From contig DKJA01000039.1 in the NCBI GenBank assembly GCA_002454505.1, forward strand, positions 1-51,021: a stretch of DNA of 51,021 nt. The letters are read 5' to 3'. This stretch comes from Oxalobacteraceae bacterium UBA6704. Its GTDB lineage: Bacteria > Pseudomonadota > Gammaproteobacteria > Burkholderiales > Burkholderiaceae_D. Shown one piece after another: positions 7,250 to 16,103 of the stretch. The position numbers and the translations under genes are program-made. How positions within the stretch are numbered: the first letter of the stretch is position 1; every line of letters begins with the position of its first letter. The notes beneath the pieces were generated by a model. That model made no database searches. It had not been told where the DNA came from and saw only the letters and a program-made list of their open reading frames with translations.

Positions 7250-9451
7250 CTAAGCCACCTGCGGCATCTGCGCAATCAGCTTGTCCAGCGTGATCGGATA
7301 CTCGCGTACCCGCACGCCGGTGGCGTTGTAGATCGCGTTGGCGATCGCCGCACCGACGCCGCAGATGCCCAGCTCGCCGACGCCCTTGGCCTTCATCGGC
7401 GACGAGACGGGATCCGTCTCGTCGAGGAAGATCACGTCCTGGTGCGGGATGTCCCCGTGCACCGGCACTTCGTAGCTGGCCAGGTCGTGGTTGACGAAGT
7501 AGCCCTTGCGCTTGTCGACGACCAGCTCCTCCATCAGCGCCGCGCCGGCACCCATCGTCATCGCGCCGATCACCTGGCTGCGTGCCGATTTCGGGTTCAG
7601 GATGCGGCCGGCCGCGCAGACGGCCAGCATGCGGCGCAACCGCACTTCACCCGTGTACGCGTCCACCGCCACTTCGACGAAGTGGGCGCCGAACGTCGAC
7701 TGCTGGAATTTTTTATCCAGGTCGCCGTACTCCATCGTGTCCTCTGCCACCAGCTCGCCGCCTGCCGCGGCCTGCTGCAGCGGCACCGTCTTGCCGCCGC
7801 CCGTCACGCTGCCATCGGCAAACTGCGCATCGGCCGGCAGGCCCAGCTTCTTCGCCACCGCTTCGCGCAGCTTGACGCAGGCGGCATACACGCCGGCCGT
7901 GGAACTGTTGGCGCCCCACTGGCCGCCCGAACCGGCGGACACGGGATAATCCGAGTCGCCCAGCTTGACCACCACCTTGTCCAGCGCGACGCCCATCATT
8001 TCCGCGGCCGTCTGGCCGATGATCGTGTAGGTGCCGGTGCCGATGTCGGTCATGTCGGTTTCCACCGTGACGATGCCCTTGCTGTCGAGCCGCACGCGGG
8101 CGCCCGACTTCATCACGATATTGTTGCGGAACGCCGATGCCATGCCGAGGCCGACGAGCCAGCGGCCGTCGCGCACCTTGCCCGGTTCCGCATTGCGCTT
8201 GTTCCAGCCGAAGGTTTCCGCGCCGGTGCGCAGGCATTCGACGAAGCGGCGCTGCGAGAACTTGCGGGTGCGCTTTTCCGGATCGACGGTGGTGTCGTTG
8301 ACGACGCGGAACGTCACCGGGTCCATCTTCAGTTTTTCCGCCAGCTCGTCGACGGCGATTTCTAGTGCCATCAGGCCCGGCGCTTCGCCCGGTGCGCGCA
8401 TCGCGTTCCCTTCCGGCAGATCGAGCACGGCCAGGCGCAGCGCGGTGAGACGGTGCGCACCCGCATACAGCAGGCGGGTCTGCTGGACGGCCGTTTCCGG
8501 TTTGCCTTCCGGCAGATCGCCGGACCAGCTTTCGTGGCCGATCGCCGTGATGCGGCCCTCGCGCGACGCGCCGATGCGGATGCGCTGGATCGTCGCGGGA
8601 CGGTGCGTGGTGTTGTTGATCATGATCGGCCGCTGCAGCGCCACCTTGACGGGACGCTTGGCCGCTTTCGCACCGAGCGCCGCCAGCAGCGCCTCGGAAC
8701 GCAGGAACAGCTTGCCGCCGAAGCCGCCGCCGATATACGGCGACACGAGGCGCACCTTTTCCTTCGGGATGCCGAGCGTCTTGGCCACTTCGCTCTTGCC
8801 CCAGGCGATCATCTGGTTCGACGTGTACAGCGTGACCTTGTCGCCCTTCCACTCGGCGATCGTGGCATGCGGCTCCATCATCGCGTGCGACTGGTCCGGC
8901 GTGGTGTACATCGCGTCCAGCTTCACCGGCGAATCGGCAAACGCCTTCTCGAAGTCGCCTGTCTTGGTGACCGACGGATCGTCTTCGCCCTTCGGCACCT
9001 TGGCGGTGTCCTTCATCTTCGCCAGGTCGTAGGCACCGTCGGCCGCCGCGTACTGCACGCGAATCAGGCCGGCGGCCGCGCGCGCCTGCTCGAACGTGGC
9101 GGCGACCACCAGCGCGATGGCCTGGTGATAGTGCTGGATGTCCGGGCCGGCCAGCAGCTTCGCGGTATTCATGTCGCCCTTGCCCAGCTTGCCGGCGCTT
9201 TCCGCCGTGACGATGGCGATCACGCCGGGTGCGCGGCGGGCATCGGCCACGTCCATCGACGTGATGCGGCCTTTGGCGATGCCGGCGCCGACGACATAGC
9301 CGTAGGCGGCGTTCTGCACCATGTCGTGCCGCTCGTAGGCGTAGCGCGCGGTGCCGGTGACTTTATAGGGACCGTCGATGCGGTCCGTGGCCTTGCCGAC
9401 AACCTTCAGCTGGTCGATCGGGTTGGTGGTGGCGGGAGTGGTGAACTTCAT
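7250..9451 (-). CDS. paoC: Periplasmic aldehyde oxidoreductase, molybdenum-binding subunit
   Basis: The 733-residue protein is the large subunit of a xanthine-oxidase-family enzyme that oxidises aldehydes (often aromatic) to carboxylic acids. It aligns by eye along its length with E. coli PaoC (YagR): the start MKFTTPATTNPIDQLKVVG, SPYIGGGFGGKLFLRSEAL, GNAMRAPGEAPGLMALEIA and TDMTDIGTGTYTI. The catalytic glutamate is Glu693 in GVGELG, close to the position known in E. coli. The molybdopterin cytosine dinucleotide cofactor needs a PaoD-type chaperone, which is not in this window. It has no signal peptide and is presumably carried out with the Tat-exported PaoA. It starts four bases after the paoB stop; the longer upstream frame is read-through of paoB. 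Confidence 0.95.
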   Translation of the reverse strand: MKFTTPATTNPIDQLKVVGKATDRIDGPYKVTGTARYAYERHDMVQNAAYGYVVGAGIAKGRITSMDVADARRAPGVIAIVTAESAGKLGKGDMNTAKLLAGPDIQHYHQAIALVVAATFEQARAAAGLIRVQYAAADGAYDLAKMKDTAKVPKGEDDPSVTKTGDFEKAFADSPVKLDAMYTTPDQSHAMMEPHATIAEWKGDKVTLYTSNQMIAWGKSEVAKTLGIPKEKVRLVSPYIGGGFGGKLFLRSEALLAALGAKAAKRPVKVALQRPIMINNTTHRPATIQRIRIGASREGRITAIGHESWSGDLPEGKPETAVQQTRLLYAGAHRLTALRLAVLDLPEGNAMRAPGEAPGLMALEIAVDELAEKLKMDPVTFRVVNDTTVDPEKRTRKFSQRRFVECLRTGAETFGWNKRNAEPGKVRDGRWLVGLGMASAFRNNIVMKSGARVRLDSKGIVTVETDMTDIGTGTYTIIGQTAAEMMGVALDKVVVKLGDSDYPVSAGSGGQWGANSSTAGVYAACVKLREAVAKKLGLPADAQFADGSVTGGGKTVPLQQAAAGGELVAEDTMEYGDLDKKFQQSTFGAHFVEVAVDAYTGEVRLRRMLAVCAAGRILNPKSARSQVIGAMTMGAGAALMEELVVDKRKGYFVNHDLASYEVPVHGDIPHQDVIFLDETDPVSSPMKAKGVGELGICGVGAAIANAIYNATGVRVREYPITLDKLIAQMPQVA

Positions 9452-9455
9452 CGCA

Positions 9456-10409
9456 TCATCCTTTCTTGGCTTCGGCCAGCACGGCATCCAGCGTACGCTG
9501 GGCCAGCACCACCTTGAATGCATTGTCGTGCTGCGGCTTGGCGCCGGCCAGCAGCTGGTCGATGACGGCCTTGCCGCCGCGCGGCAGGTTCTGCTCGGCC
9601 GCCGGCATCCGCCATGGCTTGTGGGCGACGCCGCCCAGCGCCACGCGGCCGCTGCCGTCGGACTGCACGATGGCGGCCACGGACACCAGCGCAAACGCAT
9701 ACGACGAACGGTCGCGCACCTTGCGGTAGATATGCGTGCCGCCGACCGGTTTCGGCAGCGTCACCGCGGTGATCAGCTCACCTGGTGCCAGCGCGTGTTC
9801 GATATGCGGCGTATTCCCCGGCAGCTTGTGGAAGTCGGCGATGGGGATCGTCCGCGTGGCGCCGTTCGGCTGCACCGTTTCCACGGTGGCGTCGAGCAGC
9901 GCCATCGCCACCGCCATGTCGCTCGGGTGCGTGGCGATGCACGCATCGCTGACGCCGACGATGGCGTTGTGGCGCGTGAAGCCGCCGATCGCGGAACAGC
10001 CGCTGCCCGGCGTGCGCTTGTTGCACGGCTGGTTCGTGTCGTAGAAATACGGGCAGCGGGTGCGCTGCAGCAGGTTGCCGGCCGTGGTGGCCTTGTTGCG
10101 CAGCTGCGTCGAGGCGCCGGCCAGCAGCGCGCGGGACAGCACGCCGTAGTCCGTGCGCACGCGCTGGTCCGCGGCGAGGTCCGTGTTGCGCACCAGTGCA
10201 CCGATGCGCAGGCCGCCTTCGCGGGTGGCTTCGACCGTGTCGAGCTTCAGGCCGTTGACATCGACCAGGTGGGTGGGCGTCTCGATCTCCAGCTTCATCA
10301 GGTCCAGCAGATTGGTGCCGCCGGCGATGAAGCGGGCGCCGGGCGTGCGTGCGACAGCGGCTGCCGCTTCGGCCGGCGTGCGGGCTTTTTCAAACGTGAA
10401 TGCCTTCAT
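9456..10409 (-). CDS. paoB: Periplasmic aldehyde oxidoreductase, FAD-binding subunit
   Basis: This 317-residue subunit carries FAD and passes electrons between the iron-sulfur subunit and the acceptor. It shows the FAD-binding sequence FIAGGTNLLDLMK near residue 27 and the downstream GASTQLRNKATTAGNLLQ segment typical of the CO dehydrogenase/xanthine dehydrogenase flavin domain. A cysteine-containing insertion (RCPYFYDTNQPCNKRTPGSGC) matches the extra 4Fe-4S cluster loop known in E. coli PaoB. The start overlaps the paoA stop by four bases (ATGA), so paoA, paoB and paoC are one coupled operon. Length agrees with E. coli PaoB (318). Confidence 0.94.
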   Translation of the reverse strand: MKAFTFEKARTPAEAAAAVARTPGARFIAGGTNLLDLMKLEIETPTHLVDVNGLKLDTVEATREGGLRIGALVRNTDLAADQRVRTDYGVLSRALLAGASTQLRNKATTAGNLLQRTRCPYFYDTNQPCNKRTPGSGCSAIGGFTRHNAIVGVSDACIATHPSDMAVAMALLDATVETVQPNGATRTIPIADFHKLPGNTPHIEHALAPGELITAVTLPKPVGGTHIYRKVRDRSSYAFALVSVAAIVQSDGSGRVALGGVAHKPWRMPAAEQNLPRGGKAVIDQLLAGAKPQHDNAFKVVLAQRTLDAVLAEAKKG

Positions 10410-11059
10410 GCCGGCCTCCCGGACACTTCGACGATCGCGTCGACGATGTTCGAGTAGGCGCCACAGCGGCAGATATTGCCGCTCATGCGCTCGCGGATTT
10501 CCGCTTCGGTCAGCAGCGGGCCCTTGACCAGGTCGACGGTGACGTGGCTCGGGATCCCCTTCTTGATCTCGTCGAGCGCCGCCACGGCCGAACAGATCTG
10601 CCCGGGGGTACAGTAGCCGCATTGATAGCCGTCGTGCTTGACGAAGGCGGCCTGCATCGGATGCAGTTTTTCCGGCGTGCCGAGGCCTTCGATCGTGGTG
10701 ACCTGCGAGCCTTCGTGCATCACCGCCAGCGACAGGCAGGAGTTGATGCGGCGGCCGTCGACCATGACGGTGCAGGCGCCGCACTGGCCATGGTCGCAGC
10801 CTTTCTTGGTGCCGGTGAAGTGCAGCTGCTCGCGCAGCAGGTCGAGCAGCGTGGTGCGCGTGTCGACGTCGACTGCCTGTTGCTGGCCGTTGACGGTCAG
10901 CGTGACTTTTGCCGTTTGCGGCGGCAGGTCGGCGGGCCGTACCGCCGTCTGCGCCGCCTGGGCGCCGGCGACGGACGGAACGGCCGCCGCAGTGGCGGTA
11001 ACCGCGCCTGCGATCAGCAGGTCGCGGCGCACCTGGTTGATGTCGTTGATATCGTTCAT
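10406..11059 (-). CDS. paoA: Periplasmic aldehyde oxidoreductase, 2Fe-2S subunit with Tat signal
   Basis: This 217-residue protein holds two 2Fe-2S clusters. The N-terminal plant-ferredoxin-like motif is CDHGQCGACTVMVDGRRINS followed by a fourth Cys; the second cluster uses CGYC and CRCG further on. The N-terminus has twin arginines followed by a hydrophobic stretch (QVRRDLLIAGAVTATAAA), a Tat signal, so the folded three-subunit enzyme is expected to be exported to the periplasm as in E. coli. It is the first gene of the operon, with its promoter somewhere in 11060-11314. The likely role is detoxification of aldehydes. Confidence 0.94.
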   Translation of the reverse strand: MNDINDINQVRRDLLIAGAVTATAAAVPSVAGAQAAQTAVRPADLPPQTAKVTLTVNGQQQAVDVDTRTTLLDLLREQLHFTGTKKGCDHGQCGACTVMVDGRRINSCLSLAVMHEGSQVTTIEGLGTPEKLHPMQAAFVKHDGYQCGYCTPGQICSAVAALDEIKKGIPSHVTVDLVKGPLLTEAEIRERMSGNICRCGAYSNIVDAIVEVSGRPA

Positions 11060-11314
11060 TTGTTCGGATCCTTTGGGCTGGTGAAGGTGATATGCCGGAG
11101 GGAAAGAGACGACCGCCTCGTGGCCGGCCGTGAACCAACAGTGATGGTAAAGGTATTAACGCCGGAGCCCGAACACCATTGGCTGCATGACCTTATGAGC
11201 AATATTCATCAATCCCCGCGAGCGCCACGCATGCACCAGAGTGGTGATACGATTTGCCCTTGCCGGGCTGGCGTCTGCCGGCCTCCTGACGGCTTTTTCC
11301 CCGATCTTTAAGCG

Positions 11315-11692
11315 ATGAAATTCTTCCTGAACGTGATCGGCTGCACCGCCGTGGTGCTGGCATTCCTGGGCGCTTTTTTACCACTGCTGCCCACCACGCC
11401 GTTCCTGCTGCTGGCCTCGGCGTGTTTCGTGCGCAGCTCGCCGCGGCTGCACAACTGGCTGCGCACCAACCGGCTGTTCGGCAAATACCTGCGCGACTAT
11501 GAAGATGGCCGCGGCATTCCGCTGCGCGGCAAGGTGGCGATCCTGCTGCTGATGTGGGGTTCGCTGGCGTGGTCGATGCTGCGCGTGCGGTTGCCCGTGC
11601 TGGCCGGGCTGCTCGCGCTGATCGGGATCGGCGTGACGGTGTACCTGGTGCGGTTCGTGCCGACGATGCGCACCGGGCCGGACGACCGGTGA
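11315..11692 (+). CDS. DUF454/YbaN family inner-membrane protein
   Basis: The 125-residue product has the YbaN-family signature of an N-terminal helix, the LPTTPFLLLASACF segment (about 26-39), a polar stretch with F-x-KYL-x-DYE-x-GRGIP (about 55-70) and two C-terminal helices. Family members are small inner-membrane proteins of unknown biochemical function. It lies between the divergent pao operon and a convergent PEP-CTERM gene and appears to be transcribed alone. Confidence 0.85.
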   Translation: MKFFLNVIGCTAVVLAFLGAFLPLLPTTPFLLLASACFVRSSPRLHNWLRTNRLFGKYLRDYEDGRGIPLRGKVAILLLMWGSLAWSMLRVRLPVLAGLLALIGIGVTVYLVRFVPTMRTGPDDR

Positions 11693-11713
11693 CGGTGCCC
11701 GGCCCTGCGTGCA

Positions 11714-12370
11714 TCAGCGCCGGTTGCGCGCGCGCCGGCCTGCGTAGCCAACCATTCCCAGCCCGGCCAGCAGCATGCCGTAGGTGGCCGGCTCCGGCAC
11801 CGCGGCCACCGACAGGTGCAGGTCGTTGACGGTGACGAAGGTGTCGGGGATATTGTCCTTCCACACCGTCAGCGATGTCAGGTAGGTGTCCGACACGAAG
11901 CCGACGAAGGAATCGACGGTCGGCGCGTCGATCGTGAACGTCAGCGTGGCGCCCGTGCTGTCGGTGGCCGTCACGTGGATGGACGAAATCTGCAGCGACT
12001 CGCCGATGTAGCCGGAACCGAAGAAGAAGCCGCCGGCGCCCGCGACGTCCGTGCCGAAGCCGTCGAACGTGATGCTGTCGTGCGAATAGCCGGTGGACAG
12101 CCACCAGTCGACGCCGTCGTCCGTGGCGCCCCAGTAATCGGACACTTCCGGCCCGGCCGTCAGCGTGTAGGCAAAGTCGCCGGCACTGCGCACGGCGGGG
12201 CCGGGATTGCTCAACATTGCCACGTCGTCGAAGCTATCGACGCCGGTAGTGCCGACGGCGGCCAGATAACCGGACTGGGTGTTGTAGGCGGTGATATCGG
12301 CGTGGGCCGTGATGGCGGCGAACAGCATGGCAACGGCCAGCGCTGGCTTGAGCGGATTGAATTTACGCAC
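11714..12370 (-). CDS. PEP-CTERM sorted exported protein
   Basis: The 218-residue protein has a signal peptide (cleaved near TAHA-DI, residue 24), a serine- and aspartate-rich extracellular body with beta-strand character, and a C-terminal sorting tag: VPEPATYG at about 191, a hydrophobic helix and a basic end (GRRARNRR). PEP-CTERM tags are recognised by exosortase, and such proteins are usually linked to exopolysaccharide or biofilm matrix. It starts with GTG, supported by GGAG seven bases upstream; no in-frame ATG gives a complete signal peptide. The exosortase gene is not in this window. Confidence 0.85.
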   Translation of the reverse strand: MRKFNPLKPALAVAMLFAAITAHADITAYNTQSGYLAAVGTTGVDSFDDVAMLSNPGPAVRSAGDFAYTLTAGPEVSDYWGATDDGVDWWLSTGYSHDSITFDGFGTDVAGAGGFFFGSGYIGESLQISSIHVTATDSTGATLTFTIDAPTVDSFVGFVSDTYLTSLTVWKDNIPDTFVTVNDLHLSVAAVPEPATYGMLLAGLGMVGYAGRRARNRR

Positions 12371-12658
12371 AGTTGGACTCCATAAGCAGGGATTGAACGA
12401 GTTTGATTGGGTGATTCAGCGCTGAAGCGAATCCAATGTAGCGCTACCAACAGTCGCTGGCAACCGAAATATTAAAATTAAAATAAGACTTTTCCTGGTA
12501 CGTTGTGCGTAAGCCCGGTAAAGTACGGTGAGGCGCTTCTCGCGCCGCGCCCGCCCGGCCGTCAGACATTTTTCCTCTATGCATATGTCCTTTTGTTCGT
12601 TGGCAACTTCCCCGCCGCGCCGGATAATGGCAAGTTGAAATAACAGCATGGCAAACAC

Positions 12659-13591
12659 ATGGACCGGAGCGCAGATGCGGATCGCCTGATCCACTGGCTG
12701 ATCGACAGCGTGCAGCTGGACACCACGGTGTTCCACCTGGGCCAGTACTGCGGCCGCTGGCAGGCCTCGACGGCCGGCCGCGCGCTGGGCAGCTTCCACC
12801 TGATCCTGCACGGCACCTGCTACCTGCACATCGCCGGCCAGCCGCCCGTGCGGCTCGCTGCGCGCGACGGCGTGTTCATGCTGCGCGACATTCCGCACTT
12901 CCTGAGTCCCGATCCCGATCCGGAGGCCATTCCGCCCCGCGTGCCGATGCAGTCGCTGGCCGCGCCGGCGCCCGATGCCACCGGCCTGGCCTGCGGCTTC
13001 TTCCACTTCCGCGGCGCACTGAGCGCGCTGATCGTCGATTCATTTCCCGGCTACGTGGTGCTGCGCGGCGGCGACGCGTCGATCGAATCGGCCAGCGCCA
13101 TCTTCCGGCTGATCCTGGCCGAGCCGCCGGGCGATCCGGAAGCGCCGTCGCCGCTGATCGCCCGGCTGGCCGAGCTGCTGTTCTTCTACGTGATCCGCCA
13201 CGTGGCGCGGCAGGACGATATCGCCACCGGCCTGCTGGCCGTGGCGCGCCGGCCCGAATTCACGCTGCTGCTCGACAGCATGATGCGCGAACCGGGCCAC
13301 GACTGGTCGACGGAAAACATGGCGCGCGCCGCGCACATGTCGCGCTCCAGCTTCTACAAGCACTTCAGCGAAGCGAGCGGCCAGGCGCCCGCCCAGTTCC
13401 TGCTGCTGTTGCGGATGAAGATCGCCGCCCAGCGGCTGGGCGGCGGCGAGACGATCGAACGCACGGCGGAACACGTCGGCTACAGCTCCTATGCCGCCTT
13501 CTCGCGCGCGTTCGCCAAGGTGATGGGCGAGCCGCCCGGCGCGTTCCGGCGCAGCCGCCGCGAGCAAAGTCCAATGCAGCGCCTCAATTAA
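12659..13591 (+). CDS. AraC-family transcriptional regulator with cupin sensor domain
   Basis: The 310-residue protein combines an N-terminal cupin-like ligand domain (about 8-190, with HLILHGTCYLHIAG and a following CGFFHF strand) and a C-terminal double helix-turn-helix (about 215-300; WSTENMARAAHMSRSSFYKHF and ERTAEHVGYSSYAAFSRAF). It resembles cupin_6-type AraC regulators, which often control a neighbouring oxidoreductase or transport operon. It lies 99 bases upstream of, and parallel to, the AhpD-like/ABC operon, so regulation of that operon is a reasonable inference. The effector is unknown. Confidence 0.88.
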   Translation: MDRSADADRLIHWLIDSVQLDTTVFHLGQYCGRWQASTAGRALGSFHLILHGTCYLHIAGQPPVRLAARDGVFMLRDIPHFLSPDPDPEAIPPRVPMQSLAAPAPDATGLACGFFHFRGALSALIVDSFPGYVVLRGGDASIESASAIFRLILAEPPGDPEAPSPLIARLAELLFFYVIRHVARQDDIATGLLAVARRPEFTLLLDSMMREPGHDWSTENMARAAHMSRSSFYKHFSEASGQAPAQFLLLLRMKIAAQRLGGGETIERTAEHVGYSSYAAFSRAFAKVMGEPPGAFRRSRREQSPMQRLN

Positions 13592-13690
13592 GCCCGGCCA
13601 TGGACGATCGAGCAGAAAACTCGCACGGCTGACGCCGGACGTCCCGGCCAGCCGTTGCTACAATGGCCCATCGACATCCGGAGAAGCACC

Positions 13691-14245
13691 ATGACCCGCC
13701 TGACCCTGCATACCCAAGCCACCGCCCCTGAAGCCAGCCGTCCGTTCGTGGACAAGGCCATCGCCAACAACGGCTTCCTGCCCAACCTGATCGGCGTGCT
13801 GGCCAATTCGCCGCAGGCGCTACAGACCTATATGACGGTCTCCGGCATCAATGCCGAAACCAGCCTGACGCTGGCCGAACGCGAAGTCGTGCAGATCACG
13901 GCGGCGCGCATCCACGGCTGCGATTTCTGCATCGCCGGCCACACGGCCGTCGCCTTGAAGAAGGCGCAGCTGCCGGTGGACACCGTGCGCGCGCTGCAGC
14001 AGGGCCAGGACACGGGCGACGCGAAGCTCGACGCCGTGCGCGTGTTTGCCGAAGCGGTGATCGCCACCCGCGGCGGCGTTGGCGATGCCGCCTACGGCGC
14101 CTTCACGGCGGCCGGCTACAACGAACAGCAGGCACTGGAAGTGGTGCTGGGCATCAGCCTGGCCACGCTGTGCAACTTCGCCAACACGCTGGCCGGCACG
14201 GCGATCAACCCGCAGCTGCAACCGTTCGCCAGCGGAGCGATCTGA
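13691..14245 (+). CDS. AhpD-like carboxymuconolactone decarboxylase-family protein
   Basis: The 184-residue all-helical protein carries the AhpD-type redox motif Cys77-x2-Cys80-x3-His84 (GCDFCIAGH). In AhpD that motif gives lipoate-dependent peroxidase-reductase activity; in other members it is a general disulfide reductase or of unknown role. It is the first gene of a five-gene operon whose other members are a flavin dehydrogenase-like enzyme and an organosulfur-type ABC importer, so a part in oxidation or detoxification linked to the imported compound is plausible. ATG at 13691 follows GGAGAAGCACC; the upstream frame from 13655 lacks a ribosome site. The stop overlaps the next start as TGATG. 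Confidence 0.88.
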   Translation: MTRLTLHTQATAPEASRPFVDKAIANNGFLPNLIGVLANSPQALQTYMTVSGINAETSLTLAEREVVQITAARIHGCDFCIAGHTAVALKKAQLPVDTVRALQQGQDTGDAKLDAVRVFAEAVIATRGGVGDAAYGAFTAAGYNEQQALEVVLGISLATLCNFANTLAGTAINPQLQPFASGAI

Positions 14246-15315
14246 TGACGGCCCCGCTGCTGTCCCCCGAACTGGCGGCATGGCTGCACGACCATGCGGA
14301 AGAACTGGATGCCACGCCGGCACTGGCCGAGCAGGTCGTGCCGCAACTGGCGGCCGCCGGGCTGTTCGCCATCGGCGTGCCGCAGGACCAGGGCGGCAGC
14401 GGCGGCACCGTGGTGGATGCGATCGATGCGATCGCAGCGGTGGCGGAACACTCCGTCACGTCGGCCTTCGTGTTCTGGGGCCAGCGTACCTTCATCGAAT
14501 ATATCCTCCAAAGCCCGAATGCGGCGCTGCGCGACAAGTGGCTGGCGCCGCTGATGCGCGGCGAGTACGCCGGCGCCACGGGCCTGTCGAACGCGATGAA
14601 ATTCCTGTCCGGGATCGAGTCGCTGCAGATCACCGCCACCGCCGTGGACGATGGCTGGCGCCTGGACGGTTCGCTGGCCTGGATCACCAACCTGCGCAAG
14701 GCCGGCTTCATTGCCGCCGCGGCGGTGAACCAGGCGGACGGCGGCCCGCCGGCCATCGTGGCCTTCACCAGCGAAGCCGCCGGTGTCGTGCGCAGCGGCG
14801 ACCTGGACCTGATCGCACTGCGCGGCAGTAATACGGCCGCCGTCAAGCTGAACGGCGTGGCGATCGATGCGGCGGACCTGATCCACGCCAACGCCCGCGA
14901 ATACCTGCCGCCCGTGCGGCCGGCCTTCCTGGGCATGCAGTGCGGCCTGTCGATCGGCCTGGCCCGCGCCAGCCTGCGCGCCGCGCAGACACTGGCCGGC
15001 AACCTGCGCGGCCCGCTGACCGAACGCATCGAAGCGTTGCGCGCCACACTGGAAAACACCGTCGACGAACTGAAGGCCGGCGTTGCCGATGGCCGCTTCA
15101 AGACGGCCGCCGCGCCGATGTTCAAGCTGCGCATCGCGCTGGCCGACATCGTGCAGCAGGCTGTCCAGCTGGAGTTGCAGGCCAGCGGCGGCAAGGCTTA
15201 CCTGCAGGGCGGCGACCAGCATTTCGCGCGGCGCTGGCGCGAGTCCGCCTTCATCCCCATCGTGACGCCGAGCCTCACGCAGCTGCAGATGGAACTGCAG
15301 AAGCACGCCGCATGA
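14245..15315 (+). CDS. Acyl-CoA dehydrogenase-family flavoprotein
   Basis: The 356-residue product has the acyl-CoA dehydrogenase layout: an N-terminal helical part (LAAAGLFAIGVPQDQGGSGG, about 39-58), a central beta domain (GATGLSNAMKFLSG, then DGWRLDGSLAWITN) and a C-terminal helical bundle (RASLRAAQTL onward). It is shorter than typical fatty-acid enzymes (about 380) and lacks an obvious catalytic glutamate. It is closer in style to the SfnB/DszC/dibenzothiophene monooxygenase-like branch used in sulfur scavenging. Coupled to an AhpD-like protein and an SsuABC-like importer, it probably processes an imported sulfur or nitrogen compound. Overlaps both neighbours. Confidence 0.8.
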   Translation: MTAPLLSPELAAWLHDHAEELDATPALAEQVVPQLAAAGLFAIGVPQDQGGSGGTVVDAIDAIAAVAEHSVTSAFVFWGQRTFIEYILQSPNAALRDKWLAPLMRGEYAGATGLSNAMKFLSGIESLQITATAVDDGWRLDGSLAWITNLRKAGFIAAAAVNQADGGPPAIVAFTSEAAGVVRSGDLDLIALRGSNTAAVKLNGVAIDAADLIHANAREYLPPVRPAFLGMQCGLSIGLARASLRAAQTLAGNLRGPLTERIEALRATLENTVDELKAGVADGRFKTAAAPMFKLRIALADIVQQAVQLELQASGGKAYLQGGDQHFARRWRESAFIPIVTPSLTQLQMELQKHAA

Positions 15316-16079
15316 CGGTCGTCGAGAAAGTGGCGGCGCTTGCCGCGCAGGACGTGCGCATCGGCTACGGCGACAAGGTCGTCGTCGACGGCGTGTCGCT
15401 GACCATCGACAGGCGCGAGATCGTCTGCCTGCTGGGCGGCAGCGGCTGCGGCAAATCCAGCCTGCTGCGCGGCCTGGCGGGACTCGCCGCGCCGCAGCGG
15501 GGTACCGTCAGCTTCCTCGGTCAGCCGTTGACAGCACCGCATCCCCGCGCGGCGCTCGTGTTCCAGCAACCGAGCCTGCTGCCGTGGCTGGACGTGCAGG
15601 GCAATGTCGGCTTCGGCCTCGACTTCGCCCGCCAGCCGGCCATCGACGATGCCAGCCGCGCGAAGCGCATCGCCAATGCGATCGACGCCGTGGGCCTCGC
15701 GTCGCATGCGCGCGCGTATCCGTCGCAGCTGTCCGGCGGCCAGGCGCAGCGCGTGGCGCTGGCCCGCGCGCTGGCCCGCGAGCCGGAACTGCTGTTTGCC
15801 GACGAACCCTTCTCCGCACTCGATGCGATCACCCGCGCCGAGATGCAGGACCTACTGGTGGACCTCGTGCACCGCTGGCACACGGCGGCGCTGCTCGTCA
15901 CGCACGATATCGACGAGGCAATCCTCGTGGCCGACCGCATCCTGCTGATGGCCGGCCAGCCGGGCGGCATCGTGCGCGAATGGCGGGTCGATATCGCCCG
16001 CCCGCGCGATCCTTACGCGGCCGACGTCATCGCGCTGCGCCTCGACATCGTGGCGGCGCTGCGCAGCGGCGGCGCCTAG
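15312..16079 (+). CDS. ABC transporter ATP-binding protein (SsuB/TauB type)
   Basis: The 255-residue ATPase has Walker A at 42-50 (GGSGCGKSS), Q-loop (VFQQPSLLPW), signature LSGGQAQRV (140-148), Walker B LLFADEP (160-166) and the switch histidine in LLVTHDIDEA. The Q-loop wording and length match the nitrate/sulfonate/taurine importer ATPases. It energises import through the permease encoded two genes downstream. The start ATG overlaps the previous stop (ATGA), giving a clear start; longer frames read through the upstream gene. Confidence 0.93.
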   Translation: MTVVEKVAALAAQDVRIGYGDKVVVDGVSLTIDRREIVCLLGGSGCGKSSLLRGLAGLAAPQRGTVSFLGQPLTAPHPRAALVFQQPSLLPWLDVQGNVGFGLDFARQPAIDDASRAKRIANAIDAVGLASHARAYPSQLSGGQAQRVALARALAREPELLFADEPFSALDAITRAEMQDLLVDLVHRWHTAALLVTHDIDEAILVADRILLMAGQPGGIVREWRVDIARPRDPYAADVIALRLDIVAALRSGGA

Positions 16080-16103
16080 ATCAACTACAACAACAGGAAA
16101 ATC

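Noticed and set aside
10400..11311. 303-codon plus-strand frame opposite paoA
   Set aside because: Antisense shadow; paoA on the minus strand has clear iron-sulfur motifs and a Tat signal.
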